Assembly: GCA_002633005.1 (NCBI GenBank)
Contig: NMRA01000492.1
Coordinates: 273,418 to 325,889, forward strand
DNA length: 52,472 nucleotides
From: Phoronis australis
Lineage: Eukaryota; Phoronida; Phoronidae
Direction: 5' to 3'
The notes beneath the pieces were generated by a model that did not search any database, was not told the origin of the DNA, and saw only the letters and a list, made by a program, of their open reading frames with translations. This document shows, one piece after another, positions 24,298-34,917 of this stretch (positions are counted from its first letter, which is position 1; each line of letters starts with the position of its first letter). The position numbers were made by a program, and so were the translations under genes.

Positions 24298-27200
24298 CTA
24301 ACACCTCTGTGTAATAATCAGTCTGCTTTCATGATCACCGTGTATCCTGGTCTTCATACTCAGTGAGTCTTGGTAGTATTGTAAGGCCAGGTCGTACTTA
24401 CTCATCTCCTTATACACATCCCCAATATTATGCAAACTACATGCAATCTTGGGATGATCACCATCACCGTGTATCCTGGTCTTCATACTCAGTGAGTCTT
24501 GGTAGTATTGTAAGGCCAGGTCGTACTTACTCATCTCCTTACACACATCCCCAATATTATGCAAACTACATGCAATATTGGGATGATCACCATCACCGTG
24601 TATCCTGGTCTTCATACTCAGTGAGTCTTGGTAGTATTGTAAGGCCAGGTCGTACTTACTCATCTCCTTATACACATCCCCAATATTATGCAAACTACAT
24701 GCAATCTTGGGATGATCACCATCACCGTGTATCCTGGTCTTCATACTCAGTGAGTCTTGGTAGTATTGTAAGGCCAGGTCGTACTTACTCATCTCCTTAC
24801 ACACATCCCCAATATTATGCAAACTACATGCAATATTGGGATGATCACCATCACCGTGTATCCTCCTCTCCATACTCAGTGAGTCTTGGTAGTATTGTAA
24901 GGCCAGGTCGTACTTACTCATCTCCTTATACACATCCCCAATATTATGCAAACTACATGCAATCTTGGGATGATCACCATCACCGTGTATCCTGGTCTTC
25001 ATACTCAGTGAGTCTTGGTAGTATTGTAAGGCCAGGTCGTACTTACTCATCTCCTTATACACATCCCCAATATTATGCAAACTACATGCAATCTTGGGAT
25101 GATCACCATCACCGTGTATCCTCCTGTACATACTCAGTGAGTCTTGGTAGTATTGTAAGGCCAGGTCGTACTTACTCATCTCCTTATACAGATCCCCAAT
25201 ATTATGCAAACTACATGCAATCTCGGGATGATCACCATCACCGTGTATCCTCCTGTACATACTCAGTGAGTCTTGGTAGTATTGTAAGGCCAGGTCGTAC
25301 TTACTCATCTCCTTATACACATCCCCAATATTATGCAAACTACATGCAATCTTGGGATGATCACCATCACCGTGTATCCTCCTGTACATACTCAGTGAGT
25401 CTTGGTAGTATTGTAAGGCCAGGTCGTACTTACTCATCTCCTTATACACATCCCCAATATTATGCAAACTACATGCAATCTTGGGATGATCACCATCACC
25501 GTGTATCCTCCTGTACATACTCAGTGAGTCTTGGTAGTATTGTAAGGCCAGGTCGTACTTACTCATCTCCTTATACACATCCCCAATATTATGCAAACTA
25601 CATGCAATCTTGGGATGATCACCATCACCGTGTATCCTCCTGTACATACTCAGTGAGTCTTGGTAGTATTGTAAGGCCAGGTCGTACTTACTCATCTCCT
25701 TATACACATCCCCAATATTATGCAAACTACATGCAATCTCGGGATGATCACCATCACCGTGTATCCTCCTGTACATACTCAGTGAGTCTTGGTAGTATTG
25801 TAAGGCCAGGTCGTACTTACTCATCTCCTTACACACATCCCCAATATTATGCAAACTACATGCAATATTGGGATGATCACCATCACCGTGTATCCTCCTC
25901 TCCATACTCAGTGAGTCTTGGTAGTATTGTAAGGCCAGGTCGTACTTACTCATCTCCTTATACACATGCCCAATATTATGCAAACTACATGCAATCTTGG
26001 GATGATCACCATCACCATGTATCCTCCTCTCCATACTCAGTGAGTCTTGGTAGTATTGTAAGGCAACATAGTAGTTACTCATGCTTGCACACACAGTCCC
26101 GATAACATCAAGTATATGTGCAATGTAACTAACATCCTCATCATCATATTTTGAATACACCAGTTCGTGCTTGTTCATTTTGTGCAAGCTTTCAATCACA
26201 TTAAAAACAGAAGTGATGCTCGTTAGACCATAGACATGATCTGTGGGCATGTGTTTTCGCTGGATAAGTCTGATAGCCTGCAAAATGTATTTCAAAACTT
26301 CTTCAAACTTGTCTTCTTCTAGGTAGGTGTGACTGACATAAATGAGGCAGTCCAGTACTGTTCTGTTTGTGTGGTCACAGAAAACATCCTTTCCTTTGTG
26401 CTGAACTACTATGTCCTCCCGGGTACTTTTGTGTGGATTTGGTGAAACTGATTTAATGTGATCAAAAAATAAGTCTCTGGCACGTTCGCTGGAGAAGCTA
26501 TAAAATTCAATTAAACCTTCTACTAAATGATTTCTTCCAAAAAAAATGTCACCTATTTGTCGCTTTGTAAAGGCAACTACTAACTGATCACTTCTCAAAA
26601 AATCAGCTAACGGTAACAATGAATAATAATAACGAATTATCAAATGTTTGAATTTGTTATATCCAGGTACGATATTATTTCCCGGCTCAGATGAAATTGA
26701 ATTTCCAAACAAAACAAACACTTCGTGCTGTCTTGATTTACTGCAGTACATCACGAGTCTGAGAAGGGCCACGATAGAAATGACCACACGTAAATTATGC
26801 CCTCCATCGGGTGTCAGTATGGATTTGGATACCATCTCATCTATGGCGTCCCAGATAAAGTCATTATTCAAACCGAATAACGGTTTCAGTAAAGCGACGA
26901 CCAAAGTCGGCAACCGCAACATCTCTTTTTTAACGTCATGTGTTTCTCCACTTTTCCTGTGAAAACTCATTTGCGGTAAGAACTCTTCCACTACATTACG
27001 AATATCTTGAATGTACTTTAGGCATGAGTCTTCTTTAGACTGATTATCAGCTCTAAGTGATCTGAACTTTTCAAAAAGCCCATCATCCCCGTTGAGTTTG
27101 GCTGTAACTGTCAATACTCGATCGAAGTTATAACCCTCCTTAACGGCTGTATGATATTTGCATACTGCAGCCATGTTTTCAGGTGTTTTTATCAATTCTA

Positions 27201-28067
27201 TGCCTTGTCTTCCGGGTCTGTCGGGTCTTCCCAGTGGCGTTTTGCAAGCAAACGGTGCAGCACTATCAAATTCAACTCCCCTAGCGACGACACTGTCACT
27301 GAACCAGTTCCCACCAGGTGTGAAATAATCATTGAGTGAATTTATATTCATGGTCTTCAGATTAGTTTCTCCAATGTTTAAAACGAATATATGCATAAGT
27401 CGAACCATGTTTCTGAAATACTCAAGATCTTGTTCGTCATCTTCTACCAAAATGGCCCACTCCAAATCTGAATAAGGTGTTGCATCTCCCCTCGCTAACG
27501 ATCCCATGACTATGGCAGCGTATTCCTGGGGGGGTGGGCCTAATATCTTCTGGCATTTTGACAGAAGGTTTTTGTGAAATCCCTTCATATTGGAACACAA
27601 ACCTTCAAAAGCAAGCCTAGTTTCCCTAACAAACTCCTTTTCCACCATCACTCTTTCTCTATTTTCTGCTTCCAAGTTCAGTTTTTGGGCAAAGTTGTCT
27701 AGTAACTGATTTGCTGTCGGAGTAATATCTTTCCTGATGCGGTCCAATTCTTCTTTCATTTTACACCTGAATTTCCTTGGAATATTATTACCTGATATTG
27801 AAATCATATTGTAAAATGCTTGTTCGTTTTTTTCCATTGATGCTTCAATTGTATGCTTCAGTTCAGATTCGTTATATCGCATTAATGCCGCGTTGTACAA
27901 CGCCGAGGCTGTAACAAAATGCTGTGCATCTTTCTGCAATAAACCTCGCCTCTTGTAAACGTCACCCATTTTCTGAAGGATTTCACTACCTAATCTCGAA
28001 CCCCTCTCTTCTTCAGAGCTTTGCCGTAGTTCTGAAGCCAACTGCTGCTCCTCATCATCAAGTTGCT
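24298..28067 (-). CDS. Nucleotidyltransferase-TPR protein, last (main) exon
   Basis: This single 3.77 kb exon encodes 1256 residues. A strong acceptor (CCCAACTTTTTTCAG) ends at 28068, so the in-frame ATG at 28095 is probably intronic. Numbering from that ATG: residues 10-190 are helical and charged. At 197-212, MGSLARGDATPYSDLE is a pol-beta-type nucleotidyltransferase signature (GS, then D210 and E212), like the GlnD/DUF294 group. KTPLGR and ELIKTPENMA follow at about 285-310. Then comes a long helical region, and from about 675 an array of 13 complete units containing IHGDGDHP and LHNIGDVYKEMSKYDLALQYY, kinesin-light-chain-like TPRs. Each unit has 43 residues, one more than usual. The last unit breaks after HGD and the protein ends with an unrelated tail (ESRLIITQRC). 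The NTase may be active or only regulatory; its substrate is unknown. The build recalls animal conflict or immune proteins, which is inference. Confidence 0.85.
24335..26070. repeat. 129-bp coding tandem repeat (TPR array)
   Basis: Units of exactly 129 bp (43 codons) recur with only a few variable positions: the codons giving ERR, YRR or KTR; K, N or E before IACS; and V/L with Y/C before KE. Variants are interspersed, as expected from unequal exchange or gene conversion. The reverse strand also stays open for 580 codons because the period is a multiple of three and the codon choice leaves no antisense stop. I treat that frame as a shadow. Confidence 0.95.
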
Positions 28068-28738
28068 CTGAAAAAAGTTGGGACAGCATGAACATCTCTC
28101 AATGTTATTTTATTTCAAATTCTTTTTGCTGGTTTGAGTGAGTCTCTAACTTGAATGGGTGGGTTACAAAATGAAGAGTCACCGGATAATAATGTAAGTG
28201 TAGATTTAATGGGGATCACAAAGCACAAACAAGCAAATGGCTTTCATGAGTTTACGCCCAAATTATCACAAATTTTAAATTTGCTCGATCACCTTCTGCT
28301 TATGTTTAGTTAATCAAATAATTTGACCAGTTCTAAAAAGAAATAGCTCCAAAGAATGGTGATCATGCAATGATAGGTTTGTTGACATTTCTATCCATAT
28401 CAACAGCATTAATTGTAAACCATGTTTTGTTTTACAGCCAAGAACTTCTTCTGAAAAAAAATTAATACATATTACTGGAAATTTTAAACTAGACCATGAG
28501 GAAAATGTCACCTTCACTATCACTAAAACTTTTCACAACTTTACTATTTTTCATCTGACTGCATGCAAGTAAAATTCTTAGAATATCTATCATGAGTTCA
28601 TGATGGTGTTCTTTCTTTCTTTTCTTTACACTTCACACTCGAAGTGAAGTATTCTGAAGTCGTTCTCATTCACCCCCTTCCACTCATTAGTAAGACCGAC
28701 CTCAGAGAAGAGACACTTTTGTGCAATGCTAGAATGTC

Positions 28739-28820
28739 TGCCAGTAAAGCCAGGATTCGAACTCTGGTCTCCCAATCGAGAGTCCGAAGCTCAAACCACT
28801 GAGCCACGCTGTCTCCTCTG
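28739..28820 (-). repeat. tRNA-like SINE
   Basis: On the minus strand, GTGGCTCAGTGG (A-box-like) and GTTCGAATCC (B-box) lie at tRNA spacing. The T-arm and acceptor pairing are imperfect and no clear anticodon loop forms, so a SINE head is more likely than a working tRNA gene. Confidence 0.55.
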
Positions 28821-28955
28821 AGATCAGAAGCAAAACTTAAATAACTTACTTCATCAGTAATTATTATTAAGAGTGTTTACAAACATGCTTAGGACTGTTC
28901 TGCATGCCACTTGTTGGCCACATCAAGTGACCTAATGTACAAAAGTCTGAAACGT

Positions 28956-29031
28956 TTTCTGCCCCCGACCTGGACTCGAACCCAGGACCTTTTGATAACT
29001 GTACAGATGATCTAGCCACTGCGCCTTACCA
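28956..29031 (-). repeat. tRNA-like SINE (same family as 46083-46150)
   Basis: The minus strand has GCAGTGGCTAGATCA and GGTCCTGGGTTCGAGTCC followed by GGGGCAGAAA. The same 3' block recurs at 46083-46150 on the plus strand, which supports a dispersed SINE family. Confidence 0.6.
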
Positions 29032-29127
29032 TGCAATGCCTCGAGTTTTAACGTCTGTGGTTCAGTAAATATTGATCACTCTTACAATAAGTTGTGAACA
29101 TTAGAGTGAAAGTTCAGTTTTCATTAC

Positions 29128-29298
29128 CTTTTTCGACATTTTTTTCAAAACCTATAGCATCGCGTTGATCTTCAGATGTTGATTCAAGCAAACCAGATGT
29201 GTGCGACATCAGAGAAGTGCCGTCATCTGTACTTCCAATACCACCACACAGTTTGCTTGGGGTGCACTCCAAATTTAAAGCAGAGTCTTGAGTGAGTT
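29128..29298 (-). CDS. Upstream exon B of the NTase-TPR gene
   Basis: A 171-bp exon with acceptor TTTTTCCAG and donor GTAATG, phase 1 at both ends. It encodes 57 residues including LTQDSALNLE, PSKLCGG, GSTDDG, LLESTSEDQ and KNVEK. Its last base plus AG from the main exon makes a Glu codon, so it splices in frame into the nucleotidyltransferase exon. The peptide is Ser/Thr/Asp-rich, probably disordered, and has no recognised domain. It is a duplicate of the exon at 31763-31933. Confidence 0.65.
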
Positions 29299-29704
29299 CT
29301 GGAAAAACGTAAACTGGTTTAGTTAGTCCACCTGCCAATAACATGAAACAATTGCAGTGAACTTGAGTGCCTGACACTGAGTGATAACTGCGACGTGACC
29401 CTCATGAATAGTCCTACTAAGCATTACATGTCAGAACATAGGAAACAAGCACAAGGCCAGCTTCTCATTATACCATCTTAAGCACAAATTAAACTTTATT
29501 GAACGCGAGAGGCCACTGGCCCACAGTTCACAATACTTCATGCAAACACACATTAAAGATTCAGTTGTTTCCTTCTGACCATCATTACCCTTTGTATATA
29601 CTTTGGAATGTTTTTAAAGTGGTTACTACCCTCAAGTTTAAAACAAACCTGACATCGTAGATTCTAATGCGGTTAGGAGATATAAACCAGCCAGGAATGG
29701 ACAA

Positions 29705-29945
29705 GTTCACATGAAATGCATTTCAATATCTACTGTATTACAATTGTTACAAATTCTTTCATTCTGCGGAATACCATTTCTTTTACCGTTTTCAATTTCT
29801 ACTTTGTGAGATGAACTTGTAGAATTTGTTATGTCAACTCGCCACATTTTAAATACTTTTGCAACACCACTCAGATCTAACTCTTCAGTAAAATTCAAAT
29901 TACTACAGACAACCAGCTCAGAAAGTTAACATTTCTCAACCTTTG
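29705..29945 (-). pseudogene. LINE C-terminal fragment (zinc-finger-like tail)
   Basis: The minus strand reads FKMWRVDITNS, then QNERICNNCNTVDIEMHF. The R-C-x2-C-(n)-x-E-x-H-F pattern resembles the Cys/His tail after the reverse transcriptase in several LINE families. No catalytic part is present nearby. It lies in the intron between the two duplicated exons. Confidence 0.45.
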
Positions 29946-30229
29946 TTTGAAGTCTGACAAAAAAAACTGGTCGTCACCGTAGATTCCTGGTTCAACCATA
30001 CACGACCAAAACCAGTTGTACACTACAAAATTTTAAAACAGGTACACCACTTATTTTGACCATGCAATTGCCATTCATATAACATTAAAAGATTGTTTTG
30101 GAGTCAGACCAGTTGGTATTTTCAATATTTTCAGAGAATATTTTATAGGTTTACATAGATAAGACACATAGAATTAATGATGGCCACACGCTCTCTATGC
30201 AATGACGTCGGTCATCTAAGTAGATAGTA

Positions 30230-31490
30230 ACCCTTCACAAAAATTTGGTTTGAGCATTTTCAACTTTTATTTTGTGGCTAGGACTCATATAACAAGAGCA
30301 ACGCAGAGCGTTGAGATGCGCCCACGAATGCATTGCAAATGGTGTGCTTTTAGGCTTATTTATTTGTATCATGAAAATGGCCAGCAGATGGCGCAAAATG
30401 TACAATCCATCCAAAAACAGGAACATGCCATATTTCATAAAAATCTGTCAAGGAACTTCAGAGAAACAAAGGAAAACAGAATAAAATGAAATTGCCACTA
30501 GTGGGCACAGTGTCCATTGGATCCGCCTGAAAGTCGTCGTCATCCGTTGTTATCTTCATATAAATACACATACTAGATCCTGTAATGGGTTTAGGAGATA
30601 CAGCTATGGGCGCAAAACATAACAAAACTACCACTAGGAGGCGCCATAGTAGTTAGTCGCCATCATCAAACGTCCTCTTCACACTGACAACATATACGCC
30701 AATTTTCAAAACCATCCCTAGAATGATTTGGTTGATACAGGGGTGGACGCCAAAAACAAGAATTGAAAACAGCAAAAATGGCCACTAGGACACGCAAAAT
30801 ACCTCGATTCCATCCAAAAACAGGAAAATAGTGTTATCTAACCAATAGATGCCCATATTTAAAATTTTATGAAAAGCTGTTGAGGACCTTTGACGATACA
30901 GAGTTAAAGGTAAAAACTAAAATTGCCACTAGGGGGCACATCAGTAGTCAGATCTGTCCGAAAGTCGTCGTCGTCTGCAGTCAAAATCATATAAGTACAC
31001 CTCCTAAATTAAGTAAAGATCCTGCAAACAGTTTAGGAGATTCAGCCATGGGCGAAAAAAAAAACAAAACTGCCACTAGGAGGCGCCCCAGTAGACAAAA
31101 TCGTCAAAAAAACATCGCCAGTCGTCCACTTCATAGTAAAACATACATGCCAATTTTCACAATCATCCTGAAAACGGGTTGGTTGATAGATGAGTGGACG
31201 CCAAAAAACGGACTCGAAAACAGTAAAAATGGCCACTAGGTGGTGCAAACTAGGTTGATTTCATCTGAAAATGGAGAGATAGCGTCACCTCATTAACAGA
31301 TGCTTGTATGCCAAATTTTATGAAAATACGTTGAGGACCTTTGAAGATACAGAGGTAAACGTAAAAAAATAAAATTGCCACTAGTTGGCAATCCAGTAGT
31401 CAAATCTGTCCGAAAGTCGTTGTCATCCATTGTTAACATCATATAAATATACTTACTAAATTTCCTAAAGATCCTGCTAATGATAATTAT
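30230..31490. repeat. ~430-450 bp repeat with CTCF-like motifs
   Basis: About two and a half tandem copies of one repeat; the landmark GAAAGTCGT occurs at 30529, 30960 and 31412. Within it a GCCACTAGGNGGCGC-type motif recurs eight times, all on the plus strand, at about 30378, 30492, 30630, 30779, 30923, 31071, 31230 and 31375. A decayed inverted copy lies at about 48690-49230 in a POFUT1 intron, so this is a dispersed family. No reading frame is conserved. Confidence 0.8.
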
Positions 31491-31762
31491 TAGACATAGT
31501 TCTTTTTACACGTTCTTAGTGGTTCTTAGATTAAGTGTCAACATGAGAGTCGATCCAAAATATGAAAGGCCTAACGTGGAATTACTATAACCATTGTTAA
31601 CTAGAACTTGTTTTATGCATTGAACTTCGACGTCGAATGCTTGCCAATCAAGTGTATTAAGCTGTAAAACAAAGTCCAGTTGTGTTTTTAATGAAGTTTA
31701 CAATAAGTTGTAAACATTCTAATTAAAAATGAACTCTGTTATTCCTCGCCCCTTTTCATTAC

Positions 31763-31933
31763 CCTTTTCGACGTTTTTATCAGAGCCTAAAGGATCACTC
31801 TGATTTTCAGATGTCGATTCAAGCAGACTAGTTGAGTGAGATGACAGAGAACTGTTGTCATCTGTACTTCCAGTAACACCACACAGTTTGCTTGGGGCGC
31901 ACTCCAAATTTAAAGCAGAGTCATGAGTGAGTT
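31763..31933 (-). CDS. Upstream exon A of the NTase-TPR gene
   Basis: A 171-bp exon, phase 1 on both sides, with acceptor TATTTTCAG and donor GTAATG. It encodes LTHDSALNLE, PSKLCGV, GSTDDN, LLESTSENQ and KNVEK, closely matching exon B 2.6 kb downstream. The flanking intron DNA is also similar for roughly 50-100 bp on each side, so the exon was copied with its splice sites. It joins exon B or the main exon without a frame change. Confidence 0.65.
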
Positions 31934-32059
31934 CTGAAAATAGACAAATTAGTTAGTGGGCAAGCTGTCGATGACTTGAAAACATTTGCAGTCAACCAGA
32001 GTGCATGACATGAAAACACATCTCACCACATTCATTGCTTGCTGGCATTTTCTACAAAA

Positions 32060-32150
32060 GTAAAAAAGATTTATCCAAGCTGGGAATTGAACCAGTGACC
32101 TCCATAAAACCGGCATGCCTGCTAACGATTCAGCTAAAAGGCAATTGCTC
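32060..32150 (-). repeat. tRNA-like SINE relic
   Basis: The minus strand has a B-box-like GTTCAATTCC and a possible T-arm (CTGG/CCAG) downstream of TTTTAGCTGAATCG. The rest does not fold as a tRNA. Confidence 0.45.
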
Positions 32151-32404
32151 GTTAGAGAATGGATAACAGAGGCTCATATGATTCAATGGAAGCATATCTA
32201 CAACACCTATTTAATACTTCGAGTAAAAATAATTTAAAACTTTGAGTAAAAATAATGTAATACTTTGGGCAAAAATTCAGTTTTATCTCCAATACTGACT
32301 TGATCAACCATTTTGAAACAATTTTAACGTATTTTGCAAGTTCAAGATATCTTCAAAACGTTACCAGCAAATAGGCTGTTCTATTTTGCATGTAATTTTT
32401 AACA

Positions 32405-32470
32405 CCACTTGCAAAAAGCAAGTGGCCAGCTAGTCTTGGCACAAAGCTGTATACTAAATATACAGCTTTG
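32405..32470. repeat. Two adjacent perfect hairpins
   Basis: CCACTTGC-AAAAA-GCAAGTGG (32405-32425) is followed 16 bp later by a 12-bp perfect stem, CAAAGCTGTATA with its complement, around a 5-base loop (32442-32470). There is no T-run or coding context; the function is unknown. Confidence 0.8.
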
Positions 32471-32988
32471 CAACGATGTGGGTAAAAAACTGGCCGGATA
32501 AAATCTGACACAAAATTAGTACATCATTAAAAACTACACTCTTCCTTGAGAAAACTAAATTATTAATCGGTGTTGGCAAAAATGGCGTTCGACTGTTATT
32601 CTGCTGCTAAAATTGTGGAGCGATCTTTAGCGACCGCTTTCGGTGCCATGAAATATTGCGTCACCTATTGGCCAGTTTCTTTTTTCGCCGATTCTTCAAT
32701 CAACTGTTGTTCTTTCACTACGTTGCGTACACGTCACAACAAAATATTGGTACTGGCTTCACTTCATTTTAGAATTTTGATAATACTAAACCGAATTTCA
32801 GAAGAAATTTGTTGCTGCCAAGCTATCATCATCTAACGAGAGATGTCGCAAAAATGTAGGGAATTAGGAAATGGCACATGTGCGTGTCAAGAGCGTAAAT
32901 TTGTTTTAGAAACGACGATATAACTTTTCGTTGATAGAAAAGGCGGAGGATTACGCAAGAAAATAACGTTTATTGGATTGTTTTCTAC

Positions 32989-34627
32989 TTAAAGGAGAAT
33001 GCCACCCGATTTTTTGCCGTCTTAATCGGTCTATATCCACTTCGCCTCGCATACGGTCGACCTCACCTTGCCAAGAGGTGTCGCATTAACCTGTGAGGAA
33101 GGTGAGAAATGACGCTAGCGACGTCAGTGGTTCATATGCAGAGTGAATGCCGCTATGTTGCGGTGCATCGTTTCCGCTTGTCTGAACTAAGCAGCTGCGA
33201 GGAAAGTGGGTATATAGTTTTTTTTACTTCCTCGAGAATCAGAAATGCTTAGGAAGTGGCTCATGGTAGTGGAGAATAAAACGTACATTGTAAATAGCAA
33301 GTATGAGGCCGTGAAACATCTCCGTGTCTGTGGCCTGCAGACGTCGACAGTGCATGATGAATGCCGGCTTACCTAATAATTCCATATGTTCCGTTGTCTT
33401 AGCTTGCTCACGGCGCTTCTCTATTATTTCTTCATCACTGTACTCCTGTTCGAATTGATAGCCTGTAAAACTTAACGATCCACCTGCGAAGTCTGATGAG
33501 CTCTAGCTCATCCTAAGTCGGGATTGCGAGTTGCCATGTTGGCGTTTATTACTGAGCGTTCTGTTTCAAAATAAATTATTCTCACCCTAACCAATACTTA
33601 TATAGAACTGAAACAAAGTCTGTCTCATTAGATGCAATTTGTAATGCCTTTGGAGTGTTCGTGAGTGCAAATGATTTGAGAAGCTAGCAATGAATAAATC
33701 ACTGCGTTATCGGCTTTAGGTTCAAGAAAACTAATTGACGGGACACCGAGGCCGTGTGAGCTCATGCTAATTTAGTGTTTGCTGGCAGAAACTGTTGTGA
33801 AACAACTCGATTTCCATCCCACGGCCGGGTGTTAGGGAAATCTTTATTTACATTTACATTACTCGCATAATGATTGTCAATGTACAACTTCTGCCCTAAC
33901 GGTGCTGTGGCCACAGCGGAACCTAAATTCGCGGCCCCCGACGAGTAAGTAGATGTGCAGTTTCGTGGCTAATTCACCAACATAATCAGGTGCACATTAC
34001 TCTGGCTCACTAGTATAGTATTTTCTTGACTGGACGTTTAGTTTCCACTGAACTTTGGCTGGTTTATGTTTGTGATGTCTGATCAGTTTCCGAGCCACTG
34101 GCCGGGATAATGACTCAATCCGGCCGGCCGCGACGAGCCTGATCGGGTTCCGAGCCACTGGCCAGGATAACAAGCGTTTTGTGTTTAGAACTCAAAAAAT
34201 CACAAGTCTAAACAAAACAGATCTAGGTTCTCCTGTCTGTATCTCACGCAAAATACTTCGAAATTATCTCCGAACAGACCCCAAACTCCTGCTACGGACC
34301 TTATTGCCTTGCCGAACTTTGTAGGCTACGGTGTGTCCAATCCGTAAGAGCGAAATAAAACAACACGTTTTTATAAGAAATCGGTGTATTTTTAAGGGTT
34401 TTACATCGAAGTTTGATAATTTATTGGTGTTAAACGAGAAGCTGACACCAGTAACCCGTGTTGTGAACTCGTGCTGAACAGACTGCATGTGAAACTGATG
34501 ACGTCATTGGATAATTTCAACACCTCCGTCTGCCGTCAGGTGTCAGGTAACGCAACCGTACGTGTCATTATTACTCGATCTAAATTGATACAAATTAAGT
34601 TGTTTTTTGGGTGGCATGCGCCTTTAA
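32989..34627. mobile_element. TTAA-flanked TIR element containing the NTase-TPR 5' exon
   Basis: The left end is TTAA then AGGAGAATGCCACCC (32989-33007). The right end is GGGTGGCATGCGCCT then TTAA (34609-34627). The termini pair at 13 of 15 positions, and weaker inverted similarity runs on for about 150 bp. TTAA target sites are typical of piggyBac and Kolobok elements; AGG ends fit Kolobok better. I see no transposase. The exon at 33373-33502 of the minus-strand gene lies inside. Confidence 0.55.
33373..33502 (-). CDS. 5' exon of the NTase-TPR gene
   Basis: The frame reads SSSDFAGGSLSF, then GYQFEQEYSDEE, EKRREQAK and HMELL, and ends at donor GTAAGC in phase 1. That fits exactly onto exon A (31933). 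Similar YxFEPEY-EEE stretches occur at the N-terminus of many invertebrate proteins, often before a P2X7-C/zinc-binding domain; this is from memory and that domain is not seen here. Upstream the frame reads ATG-AGC-TAG, so either the start is broken at codon 3 (33511-33503) or the exon begins after the TAG, used as an acceptor. A TTTTACAG at 33463 is an alternative acceptor giving a 90-bp exon in the same frame. Joined to the other exons it adds up to about 1413 residues. Confidence 0.5.
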
Positions 34628-34734
34628 ACGGCTGTAACGGGGAAGGTGAGTGTCATTTGATTCCCAGATTTTGCATGCACCCCGCCCGGTCTTTAGCTCT
34701 ACATGTTGATACAGGTGTTGTAATCGGCATCATC

Positions 34735-34917
34735 ATTGGCCCTTTGTTTTTTCTGTGGCGTCTTGTGATTGGTCCGTTTTAGTGTGCTCCCCGTAAGTGC
34801 CCTATAAAGGAGGTTGGCGCCACTGGTCATCGGGTTTTTTCTTTGAAAACCGGCAAAGTCCTCCAAGCTTGAACTGCTCTCCGGCATCAACTGGGACAGA
34901 TACAACCTTTCATAATA
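34735..34917 (+). promoter_or_regulatory. Candidate promoter and first non-coding exon
   Basis: Two inverted CCAAT boxes (ATTGG at 34735 and 34768) are followed by TATAAA at 34803-34808. About 110 bp further on there is a consensus donor, GTGAGT, after 34917. This is a textbook TATA/CCAAT layout on the plus strand. The nearest plus-strand gene is POFUT1, whose start-codon exon has an acceptor eight bases before its ATG and so needs an upstream leader exon. The link across 7.8 kb is inference. Confidence 0.4.

Noticed and set aside
24363-26105. 580-codon plus-strand frame opposite the TPR array
   Set aside because: It is the antisense of a 129-bp coding repeat. The TPR reading on the minus strand explains the sequence, and the frame ends at the array border.
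28068-28095. ATG at 28095 as start of the NTase-TPR protein
   Set aside because: A strong acceptor (TTTTTTCAG) lies 25 bp inside, and three upstream exons join in phase, so this ATG is probably intronic. It remains possible as an alternative start.
28739-29031. Functional tRNA genes
   Set aside because: A and B boxes are present, but the acceptor and T stems pair poorly and no clean anticodon loop forms.
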